Of a stretch of 64,000 nt of DNA, positions 26,285 through 35,956 are shown piece by piece. The stretch comes from Sphaerisporangium perillae (GTDB taxonomy: Bacteria > Actinomycetota > Actinomycetes > Streptosporangiales > Streptosporangiaceae). The stretch is taken from NCBI RefSeq assembly GCF_023276435.1, contig NZ_JALLPO010000001.1:1-64000 (forward strand), written 5' to 3'. The number at the start of each line of letters is the position of its first letter. Positions within the stretch are counted from its first letter, which is position 1. The notes below the pieces were generated by a model. It had not been told where the DNA came from. It searched no databases and saw nothing but the letters and a program-made list of their open reading frames with translations. A program made the translations under genes and the position numbers.

Positions 26285-27181
26285 ATGTCCGAACTCAGGT
26301 TCGACGGGAAGGTCGCGGTCGTCACCGGCGCCGGACACGGCCTCGGCCGGTCGCACGCGCTCCTGTTCGCCGAACGCGGTGCGAGGGTCGTCGTCAACGA
26401 CCTCGGCGGCGCGCTCGACGGCACCGGAGCGTCCACGGGGCCCGCGGCCGAGGTCGTCGAGCTGATCGTCAAGAACGGCGGCGAGGCGATCTCCAACGCC
26501 GGCAACGTGGCGACCCCCGAGGGCGCCGAGGCGATCGTCCAGGCCGCCCGGGACGCGTTCGGCCGGGTGGACATCGTCGTCAACAACGCCGGCATCCTGC
26601 GCGACAAGTCGTTCGGCAAGATGACGGTGGAGGAGTTCGACGCCGTGCTGGCCGTGCACGTCCGCGGGTCGTTCCTGGTCAGCCGGGCGGCGTTCCCGCA
26701 CATGAAGGAACAGGGGTACGGCCGTATCGTCAACACCTCCTCGCCCGCCGGCCTGTTCGGCAACTTCGGCCAGGCGAACTACTCCACGGCGAAGATGGGG
26801 CTGGTCGGCCTGACCAAGACCCTCGCCATCGAGGGGGCGCGCGCCGGGATCAAGGCCAACGCGATCGCGCCGATCGCCTGGACGCGGATGACCGAGGCGC
26901 TGCTTCCCGCCGAGTTCGAGCAGAAGTTCACCCCCGACCGGGTGAGCCCGGTGGTGGCGTTCCTCGCGCACGAGAGCTGCGAGACCACGGGTGAGGTGTT
27001 CAGCGTGGGCGCCGGCCGCGTGGCCCGCGTCTTCGTGGCCGAGGGCCCGGGGTGGCGGACGGACGATCTGACGATCGAGGCGATCCGCGACAACTGGGAG
27101 GCCATCCTCGCCGAGGAGCCCTACCTCCGGCCGACGACGCTGGGCGAGCAGGCCGGCGCTTCCATGAAGGCCATGTTCTAG
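26285..27181 (+). CDS. SDR-family 3-hydroxyacyl-CoA dehydrogenase-like enzyme
   Basis: 298 residues. Rossmann motif TGAGHGLGRSHALLFAERGA, NNAGIL, and YSTAK with an upstream Ser in NTSSPAG: the complete SDR active site. The NDLGGALDGTG segment after the second strand and the long C-terminus (after residue 245, with EVFSVGAGRVARVF) are typical of the dehydrogenase half of peroxisomal multifunctional enzyme 2 and its bacterial relatives in fatty-acid or sterol side-chain oxidation. The start is ATG at 26285, preceded by GGAAGGG. An AGAA-N5-TTCT dyad (26253 region) lies close to the start. Confidence 0.8.
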   Translation: MSELRFDGKVAVVTGAGHGLGRSHALLFAERGARVVVNDLGGALDGTGASTGPAAEVVELIVKNGGEAISNAGNVATPEGAEAIVQAARDAFGRVDIVVNNAGILRDKSFGKMTVEEFDAVLAVHVRGSFLVSRAAFPHMKEQGYGRIVNTSSPAGLFGNFGQANYSTAKMGLVGLTKTLAIEGARAGIKANAIAPIAWTRMTEALLPAEFEQKFTPDRVSPVVAFLAHESCETTGEVFSVGAGRVARVFVAEGPGWRTDDLTIEAIRDNWEAILAEEPYLRPTTLGEQAGASMKAMF

Positions 27182-27236
27182 AGGCCCGCCCTCTCATCGC
27201 GCCCGTCTCGTTCAGAGACGCGCGCCTCTTGCCGCG

Positions 27237-27280
27237 GCCGCGCCGTCACGGGCGAACCTCCTGTGACGGCGCGGCTTTCT
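27237..27280 (+). terminator. Rho-independent-like terminator after the SDR gene
   Basis: A 13-bp perfect stem GCCGCGCCGTCAC pairing with GTGACGGCGCGGC, followed directly by TTTCT. It separates the SDR gene from the ROK operon. Confidence 0.8.
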
Positions 27281-27304
27281 CGTGGCGGTGACCTGGGTCA
27301 CTCG

Positions 27305-27326
27305 CTTTCGTTGATAACGGCGAAAG
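27305..27326 (+). promoter_or_regulatory. Inverted repeat upstream of the ROK gene
   Basis: CTTTCG (27305-27310) and CGAAAG (27321-27326) face each other across 10 bases in an AT-rich stretch about 85 bases before the ROK start. A role as operator for the ROK regulator is possible, but the dyad is short. Confidence 0.35.
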
Positions 27327-27410
27327 TTATGAATTGTCATCAAAAAGGCCTTCCCGGCGCGGCGGAAGTGAACTAGCTTCGGCGTCACACCACTCCGCAC
27401 CGGAGGCGCT

Positions 27411-28592
27411 GTGAAACGCATGCCCGTACGGCCCGACAACGTTCATCAGGCGACCCTGCTGCGCCTGCTGCGCGACGGCGGCCGGTCGCGCGCGGAGCTC
27501 GGGGACGTCGTCGAGCTCTCCCGCTCCAAGCTCAACCTCGAGCTGGACCGTCTCATCGAGATGGGCATGGTCGAGCCGGCCGGGCTGGCGGCCTCGCGCG
27601 GCGGCAGGCGGTCGGGCATGGTCCGGCTGTCGCCCCACATGAGGTTCGCCGCCATCGACATAGGCGCCACCTCGGTGGACGTCGCGGTCACCGACGGCGA
27701 GCTGGAGATCCTGGGCCACCTCAGCGAGCCGTGCGACGTCCGCGAGGGCCCGGTCGCGGTGCTGGGCCGGGCGATGGAGCTCCTCGGCAAGCTGCGCGAG
27801 GAGGGACTGTTCACCCAGCTCCACGGCGCGGGCATCGGCGTGCCCGGCCCGGTGAGCTTCCGCGAGGGCGTGCCGGTCGCGCCGCCGATCATGCCCGGCT
27901 GGGACCGCTACCCGGTCAAGGAGGCCGTCAGCCAGGAGCTCGGCTGCCCCGCCATGGTCGACAACGACGTGAACCTCATGGCTCTGGGGGAGCTGCACGC
28001 CGGCCTGGCGAGGCAGGTCGACGACTTCCTGCTCATCAAGATCGGCACGGGCATCGGCTGCGGCATCGTCGTCGACGGCAAGATCTACCGGGGCGTGTCG
28101 GGAAGCGCCGGGGACATCGGGCACATGCGGGTCGACGATCAGGGGCCGACCTGCACGTGCGGCAACACCGGCTGCCTGGAGGCGTACTTCGGCGGCGCGG
28201 CGCTCGCCAGGGAGGCGGTCAGGATCGCTCCGCGGTCGCCGTACCTGGCGGAGCGGCTGGCCTCGGGCGGGAAGCTGTCCGCCGAGGACGTGGCCGCCGC
28301 CGCGATCCTCGGGGACCCGGCCGCGATCCAGCTCATCCGGGACGGCGGGCGCCAGGCGGGACAGGTGCTCGCCGGCCTCGTCAGCTTCTTCAACCCCGGC
28401 CTGGTGATCATCGCGGGAGGGGTGGCCCGCCTGGGGCACGTACTGCTCGCCGAGATCAGGAGCGTCGTCTACCGCAGGTCTCTGCCGCTGGCCACCGGGA
28501 ACCTGCCCATCGTGCTCTCGGAGCTCGGCGACACCGCCGGGGTCATCGGGGGCACCCGGCTCATCAGCGACCACGTCTTCACCGCTTCCTAG
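27411..28592 (+). CDS. ROK-family transcriptional repressor
   Basis: 393 residues. N-terminal winged helix (VHQATLLRLLRDGGRSRAEL, SRSKLNLELDRLIEMGMVE), then a ROK/ASKHA fold: AAIDIGATSVDVAVTDG, GIGVPGPVSF, DNDVNLMALGE, IGTGIGCGIVVDGKIYRG, GHMRVDD and the zinc motif CTCGNTGCLEAYF. Such proteins repress sugar operons and release on sugar or sugar-phosphate. The start is GTG at 27411 with GGAGG 4 bases before. It heads the CUT2 transporter operon on the same strand (118 bases ahead). Confidence 0.9.
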   Translation: MKRMPVRPDNVHQATLLRLLRDGGRSRAELGDVVELSRSKLNLELDRLIEMGMVEPAGLAASRGGRRSGMVRLSPHMRFAAIDIGATSVDVAVTDGELEILGHLSEPCDVREGPVAVLGRAMELLGKLREEGLFTQLHGAGIGVPGPVSFREGVPVAPPIMPGWDRYPVKEAVSQELGCPAMVDNDVNLMALGELHAGLARQVDDFLLIKIGTGIGCGIVVDGKIYRGVSGSAGDIGHMRVDDQGPTCTCGNTGCLEAYFGGAALAREAVRIAPRSPYLAERLASGGKLSAEDVAAAAILGDPAAIQLIRDGGRQAGQVLAGLVSFFNPGLVIIAGGVARLGHVLLAEIRSVVYRRSLPLATGNLPIVLSELGDTAGVIGGTRLISDHVFTAS

Positions 28593-28709
28593 TCCCCCGT
28601 CCGCCTAACCTCCCCGTCCGCGTCCCCTGGCCGCACGTCCGTGATCCGCCGTCCGGCGGCCCCCCGCCGGCCGTTCCCCCGTACCGCACCCGCACTCCCC
28701 GGAGGCCCC

Positions 28710-30218
28710 GTGAGCGACCTGCTCGTCATGCGAGGGATCGTGAAGCAGTTCCCCGGCGTCCGCGCCTTGGACGGCGTCGATCTGGACGTCCGCGCAGGTG
28801 AGGTGCACTGCCTGCTCGGGCAGAACGGCGCGGGCAAGTCCACACTGATCAAGATCCTGGCCGGGGCCCACCAGCCGGACGAGGGCACCGTGACGTTCGG
28901 CGGCGAGCCGGTCCGGTTCGCCGGGCCCATCGCGGCCATCAGGGCCGGCATCTCGACCATCTACCAGGAGCTCGACCTGGTCGACGGGCTCTCGGTCGCC
29001 GAGAACATCTTCCTCGGCCACGAGCACGCGGCCCTCGGCTTCACCCGCAGGGGGCAGATGAACAGGGCCGCCGCCGAGTTGCTCGGCCGCCTCGGGCACG
29101 GCGAGATGCGTCCGACGATCGAGGTCGGACGGCTTCCCGCGGCCGGAAAGCAGATCGTCAGCATGGCGCGGGCCCTGTCCCACGACGCGCGGCTGATCGT
29201 CATGGACGAGCCGTCGGCGGCCCTCGCGCACGACGAGGTGGGCAACCTGTTCCGGATCATCCGGGAGCTGACCGCGCAGGGAGTGGCCGTCGTCTACATC
29301 TCCCACCGGCTGGAGGAGATCCGTGAGATCGGCGACCGGGTCACGGTCCTCAAGGACGGCAGGACCGCCGCCGTCGGGCTCGCGGCCCGTGAGACGCCCA
29401 CCTCCACGGTCGTGTCGCTGATGACCGGCAGGGACGTGGAGTACGTCTTCCCGCCGCGCCCGGAGCCCGGATCGCACGACAACCGTCCTGAGGTGCTGAG
29501 GGTCGAGGGCCTGACGCTGCCCGGACGCTTCGCGGACGTCTCGCTCACCGTCAGGGAGGGCGAGATCGTCGGCCTCGCCGGGCTGGTCGGCTCAGGCCGG
29601 TCGGAGATCGTCGAGACCGTCTACGGCGCCCGCAAGCCGGCCTCGGGCCGGGTGGTGCTCGCCGGCGAACCGGTGCGCCCCGGCAGCACCTCCAGCGCCG
29701 TACGGCGGGGCATGGGGCTGGCGCCCGAGGAGCGCAAGTCGCAGGCCCTGCTGATGGACGAGAGCGTCGCGCGCAACATCACGATCGCCGGCCTCGGCAG
29801 GTACGCCCGGTTCGGCTGGATGGACCGCAAGGGCGAGAACGCCGCGGCCACGCGCCTGGTCGAGACGCTCGACATCCGCCCCGCGGACCCGCGCCGCCCG
29901 GTCAGGACCCTCTCGGGGGGCAACCAGCAGAAGGCCGTGTTCGCCCGGTGGCTCGTCGAGGACCGCAAGCTGCTGCTCCTCGACGAGCCGACCCGGGGCG
30001 TCGACGTGGGCGCGAGGGCCGAGCTGTACGCCGTGATCCGGCGGCTCGCGGACCAGGGCGTGGGCGTGCTGCTGGTGTCCAGCGAGGTCCCCGAGGTGCT
30101 CGGCCTGGCCGACCGGGTCCTCGTCCTTCGCGAGGGCAAGGTCATCCACGAGTCGGACGCGCGCGATCTCGACGAACCACGAGTCCTAGACATGATCATG
30201 GAAGGGAGCGCGTTGTGA
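28710..30218 (+). CDS. CUT2-type sugar ABC transporter, duplicated ATPase (RbsA/XylG-like)
   Basis: 502 residues with two nucleotide-binding domains. NBD1: Walker A GQNGAGKST (about 37-45), Walker B LIVMDEPSAAL; its signature is unusual (LPAAGKQ, not LSGGQ), as is common in this family. NBD2: degenerate Walker A (VGSGRSEIV), signature LSGGNQQKAVFARWL, Walker B LLLLDEPTRGVDVGA. It energises uptake of a monosaccharide or polyol. The start is GTG at 28710 with GGAGG 4 bases upstream; the stop overlaps the permease GTG. Confidence 0.9.
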   Translation: MSDLLVMRGIVKQFPGVRALDGVDLDVRAGEVHCLLGQNGAGKSTLIKILAGAHQPDEGTVTFGGEPVRFAGPIAAIRAGISTIYQELDLVDGLSVAENIFLGHEHAALGFTRRGQMNRAAAELLGRLGHGEMRPTIEVGRLPAAGKQIVSMARALSHDARLIVMDEPSAALAHDEVGNLFRIIRELTAQGVAVVYISHRLEEIREIGDRVTVLKDGRTAAVGLAARETPTSTVVSLMTGRDVEYVFPPRPEPGSHDNRPEVLRVEGLTLPGRFADVSLTVREGEIVGLAGLVGSGRSEIVETVYGARKPASGRVVLAGEPVRPGSTSSAVRRGMGLAPEERKSQALLMDESVARNITIAGLGRYARFGWMDRKGENAAATRLVETLDIRPADPRRPVRTLSGGNQQKAVFARWLVEDRKLLLLDEPTRGVDVGARAELYAVIRRLADQGVGVLLVSSEVPEVLGLADRVLVLREGKVIHESDARDLDEPRVLDMIMEGSAL

Positions 30219-31339
30219 CGGACGCACGCGCCTCGGACGGCGGCACCCCGGCGGACGCACGCGCTGCGGGCGGCGACACCCCGATGGACGTCCCCGCCCC
30301 GGGCGGTACTCCGCAGGGCGGAACACCGCCGGCCGACGAGCGGGCCCGCGTCGAGCGGCAGGCGCGAGCGGCCCGCCCGGCGGGTCCCAGTGTGCTGAGC
30401 AGGGTGGGGCAGGCGCGCCACCTCGGCCTGGTCGTGGCGCTGGCCCTGCTGGCGGTGGTGGGCCTGGTGACCACCCCGGAGAGCTTCGCCACCTCCTCCA
30501 ACTTCGTGAGCATCCTCGCGCTGGCCTCGACGATCGGGGTCATCACGGTCGGCATGACCTTCGTCATCATCGGCGGTGGCATCGACCTGTCGGTCGGCGC
30601 GATCATGGCCCTCGCCTCGGTCTGGGCGACGACGCTCGCCACCCAGTCGTACGGGCCGGTCGTGATGGCCGTCTGCGCGATCCTGGTCGGCACGGGCGCC
30701 GGGCTGGTCAACGGCTTCCTGATCTCCTACGGGCGGATGGTGCCGTTCATCGCGACCCTCGCCATGCTGGTGGCGGCGCGCGGCCTCGCGCAGCGCATGT
30801 CCGACCGCAAGACCCAGCTCGTCCAAGCCGACAACAGCGCCATCGTGGACCTGTCGACCACCCGGGTGCTCGGGCTGCCGCTGCTGATCTACATCTTCGC
30901 GCTGGTGGTCGCCGTCGGATGGCTCGTGCTCAACCGCACGACCTTCGGGCGGCGCACCTACGCGGTGGGCGGCAACCCGGAGGCCGCCAGGCTCGCCGGA
31001 ATCAACGTGCGGCGTCACACGATGATGCTGTACGCGCTCTCCGGCCTGTGCTGCGGCATCGCCGCGGTAATCATCATGGCCCGTACGACCACGGGCTCCA
31101 GCACCCACGGCGATCTGTACGAGCTCGACGCGATCGCCGCGGTGATCATCGGGGGAACCCTTCTCACCGGTGGCCGGGGAACCATCATCGGCTCGATCCT
31201 CGGGCTGCTGATCTTCACGGTCATCACCAACCTGTTCATCCTCAACGGCCTCAACACCAGCGATCAGCTCATCGCCAAGGGCCTGATCATCGTGATCGCG
31301 GTGCTCCTGCAGCGGCGAAGCCTGGAAACCCGCACCTAG
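30215..31339 (+). CDS. CUT2-type sugar ABC permease (RbsC-like)
   Basis: 374 residues. GTG at 30215 overlaps the ATPase stop (GTGA), with GGAAGGGAG upstream. An unusual 60-residue hydrophilic N-terminal tail (Asp/Pro/Gly rich, GGTPADARAAGGDTP-like) precedes the first helix. About 8-10 membrane segments follow, with the family motifs GMTFVIIGGGIDLSVGAIMAL and RRTYAVGGNPEAARLAGINV. Confidence 0.9.
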   Translation: MTDARASDGGTPADARAAGGDTPMDVPAPGGTPQGGTPPADERARVERQARAARPAGPSVLSRVGQARHLGLVVALALLAVVGLVTTPESFATSSNFVSILALASTIGVITVGMTFVIIGGGIDLSVGAIMALASVWATTLATQSYGPVVMAVCAILVGTGAGLVNGFLISYGRMVPFIATLAMLVAARGLAQRMSDRKTQLVQADNSAIVDLSTTRVLGLPLLIYIFALVVAVGWLVLNRTTFGRRTYAVGGNPEAARLAGINVRRHTMMLYALSGLCCGIAAVIIMARTTTGSSTHGDLYELDAIAAVIIGGTLLTGGRGTIIGSILGLLIFTVITNLFILNGLNTSDQLIAKGLIIVIAVLLQRRSLETRT

Positions 31340-31387
31340 GGCTCGCCGGCCGGACCGCAACCCCCCGAACAGAAGGAGATACTCACC

Positions 31388-32446
31388 ATGGACAAGCGCG
31401 TCGCCCGACGAGGGTTCCTCGTCAGCGGAGCCGTCGTCGGAGCCGGGGCCCTCGTCAGCGCCTGTACCGGCAACGAGCCCGCGGCGTCCCCCAGCTCCGC
31501 CGCCCCGCAGGCGGCCACGGCCGGCACCGACAACGACAAGCCGGGCACGAAGGTCGTCATCGGCTTCTCCGCCCCCGCCGCCGACCACGGCTGGATCGCG
31601 GCCATCGCCAAGAACGCCGAAGCCCAGGCCAAGCAGTACTCCGATGTCGAGTTCAAGCCGGTCGAGCCGACCAACGACATCAACCAGCAGATCTCGGCCG
31701 TCGAGTCGCTGATCGCGGCCAAGGTCAACGCCCTGGTGATCCTGCCCAACGACGGCGAGCAGCTCAACCAGGTCGCCCGCAAGGCGATGGACGCCGGCAT
31801 CCCGGTCATCAACCTCGACCGGGTCTTCCCCGACAAGCTGTCGTACCGGACGTGGGTCGGCGGGGACAACTACGGCATGGGCGTGGCCGCCGGCTCCTAC
31901 ATCGGCAAGACCCTGAAGGACAAGGGCGTCTCCAACCCGGTGATCCTGGAGATCCAGGGCATCGCGACGCTGCCGCTGACCCAGGACCGCAGCAAGGGCT
32001 TCGCCGACGCCCTGAAGACCTACGGCTTCACCGTCACCGCCAAGCAGGACGCCAAGTTCACCGTCGAGTCGGGCACGCAGGTGGCCAGCAACCTGCTCCA
32101 GGCGCACAAGAAGATCGACGCCATCTGGAACCACGACGACGACCAGGGCATCGGCGTGCTCGCCGCCGTCAAGGAGGCCGGCCGCAGTGAGTTCTTCATG
32201 GTCGGCGGCGCCGGGTCGGCCAACGCCATGCGCGACATCGCGGCCGACAGCGGCGTGCTGAAGGCCACCGTGACCTACAGCCCGACCATGGCCTCCTCCG
32301 CGATCAAGCTCGCCCGCCTGATCGCCCAGGGCAAGGGGCTCAGCGACCTGGTCGAGCAGCAGGTGCCGCAGTCGATCACGCTGGCGTCCGAGACCATCAC
32401 CAAGGAGAACGCGCAGAAGTATCTGCCGCTCGGCTTCGAATCCTAG
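31388..32446 (+). CDS. Sugar ABC substrate-binding lipoprotein (periplasmic-binding-protein type 1)
   Basis: 352 residues. The N-terminus RRGFLVSGAVVGAGALVSAC combines a twin-arginine-like start with a lipobox at Cys26, so it is membrane-tethered outside. The mature part is the RbsB-like fold: KVVIGFSAPAADHGWIAAIAKNAEAQA, INQQISAVESLIAAKVNALVILPNDG, IPVINLDRVF. AGAAGGAGATA-type ribosome site upstream of the ATG at 31388. It should define the transporter's specificity, which cannot be read here. Confidence 0.9.
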   Translation: MDKRVARRGFLVSGAVVGAGALVSACTGNEPAASPSSAAPQAATAGTDNDKPGTKVVIGFSAPAADHGWIAAIAKNAEAQAKQYSDVEFKPVEPTNDINQQISAVESLIAAKVNALVILPNDGEQLNQVARKAMDAGIPVINLDRVFPDKLSYRTWVGGDNYGMGVAAGSYIGKTLKDKGVSNPVILEIQGIATLPLTQDRSKGFADALKTYGFTVTAKQDAKFTVESGTQVASNLLQAHKKIDAIWNHDDDQGIGVLAAVKEAGRSEFFMVGGAGSANAMRDIAADSGVLKATVTYSPTMASSAIKLARLIAQGKGLSDLVEQQVPQSITLASETITKENAQKYLPLGFES

Positions 32447-32462
32447 AATCGGGGGTTGTTTC

Positions 32463-33647
32463 GTGAGTGACACCAGGGCCGCACTCGGGGTCGGCATGGT
32501 CGGGTACGCGTTCATGGGGCGCGTGCACTCCCAGGCGTGGCGCAGCGTCGGCGCGTTCTTCGACCTGCCGGTCACGCCGGTCATGGCGGCGCTGTCCGGC
32601 CGGAGCAGGGACCGTACGGCCGCCGCGGCCGCGGCCCTCGGCTGGGCCGCGGTCGAGAACGACTGGAAGGACCTCATCGAGCGGGACGACGTCGCCATCG
32701 TCGACATCTGCACGCCCGGTGACTCGCACGCCGAGATCGCCATCGCCGCGCTGGAGGCGGGCAAGCACGTGCTGTGCGAGAAGCCGCTGGCCAACACCGT
32801 CGCCGAGGCGGAGGCCATGGTCGCGGCGGCGGAGCGGGCCTCGGCGCGCGGCGTGCGGAGCATGGTGGCGTTCAACTACCGGCGGGTCCCGGCGGTCGCG
32901 CTCGCGCGGCGGTTCGTCGCCGAGGGACGCCTGGGGGAGCTGCGGCACGTCCGCGCCCAGTACCTCCAGGACTGGATCGTGGATCCCGAGTTCCCCCTGG
33001 TGTGGCGGTTGCAGAAGGACAAGGCGGGGTCGGGCGCGCTCGGCGACATCGGCTCGCACATCGTGGACACCGCCCAGTTCGTCACCGGGCAGACGCTGAC
33101 CGGCGTGTCGGCCATCACCGAGACGTTCGTCAAGCGGCGTCCGCAGGCCGAGGAGTCGGCGGGGCTCGCCGCGGGCGCCGCCGGTGACGCCGGTCCCACG
33201 GGGACCGTCACCGTCGACGACGCCGCCCTGTTCATCGGCCGGCTCTCCGGCGGGGCCCTGGCCTCCTTCGAGGCGACCCGCTTCGCCGCCGGACGCAAGA
33301 ACGCCATGCGCATCGAGATCAACGGTTCGCTCGGGAGCCTGGCCTTCGACTTCGAGTCGATGAACGAGCTGTGGTTCCACGACCACACCCTTCCGGCCGA
33401 GGAGGCCGGGTTCCGGCGCATCCTCGTCACCGAGCCGGGCCACCCGTACGCCGGGGCCTGGTGGCCGCCCGGGCACGGGCTCGGGTACGAGCACACGTTC
33501 ACCCACGAGGTGAAGGACTTCCTCGAGGCGATCGGCACGGGCACCGACCCGGCCCCGTCGTTCGCCGACGGGCTGCGGGTCCAGCGGGTGCTCGCCGCCG
33601 TCGAGGAGAGCGCCGCCGGTGACAGCCGGTGGACCCCCATCCCCTAG
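32463..33647 (+). CDS. Gfo/Idh/MocA-family sugar dehydrogenase
   Basis: 394 residues. Rossmann motif GVGMVGYAFMGRVHSQAW, DICTPGDSHAEI, the family signature EKPLANT, and the catalytic GDIGSHIVDTAQF (with H and D of the GxHxxD motif). Expected to oxidise a cyclitol or a sugar ring hydroxyl with NAD(P). GTG start 16 bases after the binding-protein gene, within the same operon, ahead of a TIM-barrel isomerase. That pairing is known for inositol and 3-keto-glycoside catabolism; which one applies is inference. Confidence 0.85.
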   Translation: MSDTRAALGVGMVGYAFMGRVHSQAWRSVGAFFDLPVTPVMAALSGRSRDRTAAAAAALGWAAVENDWKDLIERDDVAIVDICTPGDSHAEIAIAALEAGKHVLCEKPLANTVAEAEAMVAAAERASARGVRSMVAFNYRRVPAVALARRFVAEGRLGELRHVRAQYLQDWIVDPEFPLVWRLQKDKAGSGALGDIGSHIVDTAQFVTGQTLTGVSAITETFVKRRPQAEESAGLAAGAAGDAGPTGTVTVDDAALFIGRLSGGALASFEATRFAAGRKNAMRIEINGSLGSLAFDFESMNELWFHDHTLPAEEAGFRRILVTEPGHPYAGAWWPPGHGLGYEHTFTHEVKDFLEAIGTGTDPAPSFADGLRVQRVLAAVEESAAGDSRWTPIP

Positions 33648-33760
33648 CCCGATGCCCCCCGCGGGCGGATCCTGGTCGGGGGCCCCGCCGGCCGCCCTGG
33701 CGAGCGGACCCGCGAGCGCCCGCACGCACAGAACTCCTGCACGCATAGAAGGAGAACGGA

Positions 33761-34768
33761 ATGACGCGACCGATCACCTTGTTCACCGGCCAGTGGGCGG
33801 ACCTGCCCTTCGAGGAGGTGTGCCGCCTGGCCGGCGAGTGGGGGTACGACGGCCTGGAGATCGCCTGCTGGGGTGATCACTTCGAGGTCGACAAGGCGCT
33901 GTCGGACGAGTCCTACATCCCCCGCAAGCTGGAAGTGCTCGACAAGCACGGCCTGAAGGTGTGGACCATCTCCAACCACCTCGTCGGGCAGGCCGTCTGC
34001 GACAGCCCGATCGACGAGCGCCACAGGGGGATCCTTCCCGCCCGCATCTGGGGCTCGGGAGACCCCGAGGAGGTGCGCCGGCGGGCGGCGGAGGAGATGA
34101 AGGACACCGCCCGCGCGGCCGCCAAGCTCGGCGTCGGCACGGTGGTCGGGTTCACCGGCTCGTCCATCTGGCACACCGTCGCGATGTTCCCGCCCGTCCC
34201 GCCGTCCATGATCGACGCGGGCTACCAGGACTTCGCCGACCGGTGGAACCCGATCTTGGACGTCTTCGACGAGGTGGGCGTGCGCTTCGCCCACGAGGTG
34301 CACCCGAGCGAGATCGCCTACGACTACCACACCACCGTGCGCACCCTGGAGGCCATCGGGCACCGCCCGGCCTTCGGCCTCAACTGGGATCCCTCGCACA
34401 TGGTGTGGCAGCAGGTCGACCCGGTGAACTTCATCCTCGACTTCGCCGACCGCGTTTACCACGTGGACTGCAAGGACGCGAAGGTCCGCGCCGCCGACGG
34501 ACGGCGGGGACGGCTGTCCTCCCACCTGCCCTGGGCCGACCTGCGCCGGGGCTGGGACTTCGTCTCCACCGGCAGGGGGGACGTGCCCTGGGAGGACTGC
34601 TTCCGCGCGCTCAACTCCATCGGCTACGACGGCCCCATCTCGATCGAGTGGGAGGACGCCGGCATGGACCGCCTCGCCGGCGCCCCCGAGGCCCTGACCT
34701 TCGTCAAGGCCCTCAACGCCATCACCCCTCCGAAGGCCTCCTTCGACGCCGCCTTCTCCTCCGAATGA
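33761..34768 (+). CDS. Sugar-phosphate isomerase/epimerase-like TIM-barrel protein
   Basis: 335 residues of the xylose-isomerase-like (AP_endonuc_2) fold. Metal-ligand-like motifs are spread along the barrel: [39 protein letters not shown] and [10 protein letters not shown]. Expected to isomerise, epimerise or dehydrate a keto-sugar made by the preceding dehydrogenase. AGAAGGAG 6 bases before the ATG marks the start. It is the last gene of the operon before a bidirectional hairpin. Confidence 0.85.
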   Translation: MTRPITLFTGQWADLPFEEVCRLAGEWGYDGLEIACWGDHFEVDKALSDESYIPRKLEVLDKHGLKVWTISNHLVGQAVCDSPIDERHRGILPARIWGSGDPEEVRRRAAEEMKDTARAAAKLGVGTVVGFTGSSIWHTVAMFPPVPPSMIDAGYQDFADRWNPILDVFDEVGVRFAHEVHPSEIAYDYHTTVRTLEAIGHRPAFGLNWDPSHMVWQQVDPVNFILDFADRVYHVDCKDAKVRAADGRRGRLSSHLPWADLRRGWDFVSTGRGDVPWEDCFRALNSIGYDGPISIEWEDAGMDRLAGAPEALTFVKALNAITPPKASFDAAFSSE

Positions 34769-34783
34769 CGCGAGCCTCCCGCG

Positions 34784-34824
34784 GACCCCTTCCTGCGAAG
34801 ACGCCGTCTCCGTAGGAAGGGGTC
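34784..34824. terminator. Bidirectional hairpin between convergent genes
   Basis: An 11-bp perfect stem GACCCCTTCCT pairing with AGGAAGGGGTC, lying between the converging ends at 34768 and 34846; it can serve both strands. Confidence 0.75.
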
Positions 34825-34845
34825 GCCGATCTCGGGGCCTTCGGG

Positions 34846-35931
34846 TCAGTCGAAGACGACGATCTGGCGCAGGACCTCGCCGGACCGCAGGGCCGCGACG
34901 GCGTCGTTGAGGTCGGCGAGCTTGATCCGGGAGCTGATCATGCTCTCCAGGTCGAGCTTGCCGGCCTTCCAGAGGTTGGCGAAGAACGGGAAGTCCCGGC
35001 GCACGTCACTGCCCCCGTACAGCGAGCTGAGCAGGTTCTTGCCCTCGAACAGCAGGCTGAAGGCCGACAGCGGGACGATGTCGTCCATGGCGCCCGCGCC
35101 GACCACGATGACGTCGCCGCCCCGGCGGGTGGCCCGCCAGGCGGACATGATGGACGCCGACTTGCCGACCACCTCGAAGCCGTAGTCGAACCCCTGGCCG
35201 CCCGTCAGCGAGCCGATGACCTCCATCAGCTGGTCGGGGGTGCAGGCGTCGGTCGCGCCGACCTTCTTGGCCAGGGCGTGTTTGGACTCCAGCGGGTCGA
35301 CCGCCAGGATGGTCGTCGCGCCGGACACCCGGGCCCCCTGGATGACCGACAGGCCCACGCCGCCGCACCCGATCACGGCCACGGTCGAGCCGGGCCTGAC
35401 CTTCGCCGTGTTGATCGCCGCGCCGACGCCGGTGGTGATGCCACAGCCGATCAGCGCCGCGACCTCGTACGGCACCTCGGGGTCGACCTTGATCGCGCCC
35501 TGCCAGGGGACCACGATCTCCTCGGCCCACGTGCCGCAGCCCGCCATGCCGAACGCCGGCGTCTCGCCGCCGTAGCGGAACCGCGCCAGCGTGAAGCTCT
35601 CCATGACGTAGGTCATGCAGAGGAACGGCTGGCCGACGATGCAGTTCGGGCAGGTGCCGCAGGCCGGCGTCCAGTTGAGGATGACGTGGTCGCCGGGCTT
35701 GACGGTGGTGACGTGGTCGCCGACCTCCACGACCTCGCCCGCGCCCTCGTGCCCGGGGATCACCGGCAGGGGCATGGGGAGCACGCCCGACAGCACCGAA
35801 AGGTCCGAGTGGCAGACACCGGTCGCCTTGATCTTCACGCGGACGTCCGTCGGCCCCACGGGGGTGAGGGTGAAGTCGTCGCGGATGTCGAGCTTGTCAT
35901 CGCCGACGGCGTGCAGCAGGGCGGCGCGCAT
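34846..35931 (-). CDS. Zinc-dependent alcohol dehydrogenase (MDR, class-III-like)
   Basis: 361 residues from the ATG at 35931, where AAGGAGG lies 9 bases upstream. Catalytic-zinc residues in GVCHSDL and PGHEGAGEV; structural-zinc cysteines in CGTCPNCIVGQPFLC; cofactor site IGCGGVGLSVIQGA. Oxidises an alcohol or reduces an aldehyde with NAD(P). It is followed on the same strand by nothing and preceded by a ferredoxin gene 25 bases away, so the two are probably one transcript. A P450-linked or lipid-alcohol role is inferred. Confidence 0.9.
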   Translation of the reverse strand: MRAALLHAVGDDKLDIRDDFTLTPVGPTDVRVKIKATGVCHSDLSVLSGVLPMPLPVIPGHEGAGEVVEVGDHVTTVKPGDHVILNWTPACGTCPNCIVGQPFLCMTYVMESFTLARFRYGGETPAFGMAGCGTWAEEIVVPWQGAIKVDPEVPYEVAALIGCGITTGVGAAINTAKVRPGSTVAVIGCGGVGLSVIQGARVSGATTILAVDPLESKHALAKKVGATDACTPDQLMEVIGSLTGGQGFDYGFEVVGKSASIMSAWRATRRGGDVIVVGAGAMDDIVPLSAFSLLFEGKNLLSSLYGGSDVRRDFPFFANLWKAGKLDLESMISSRIKLADLNDAVAALRSGEVLRQIVVFD

Positions 35932-35956
35932 AGGGGGGGACCTCCTTGAACGGCGC

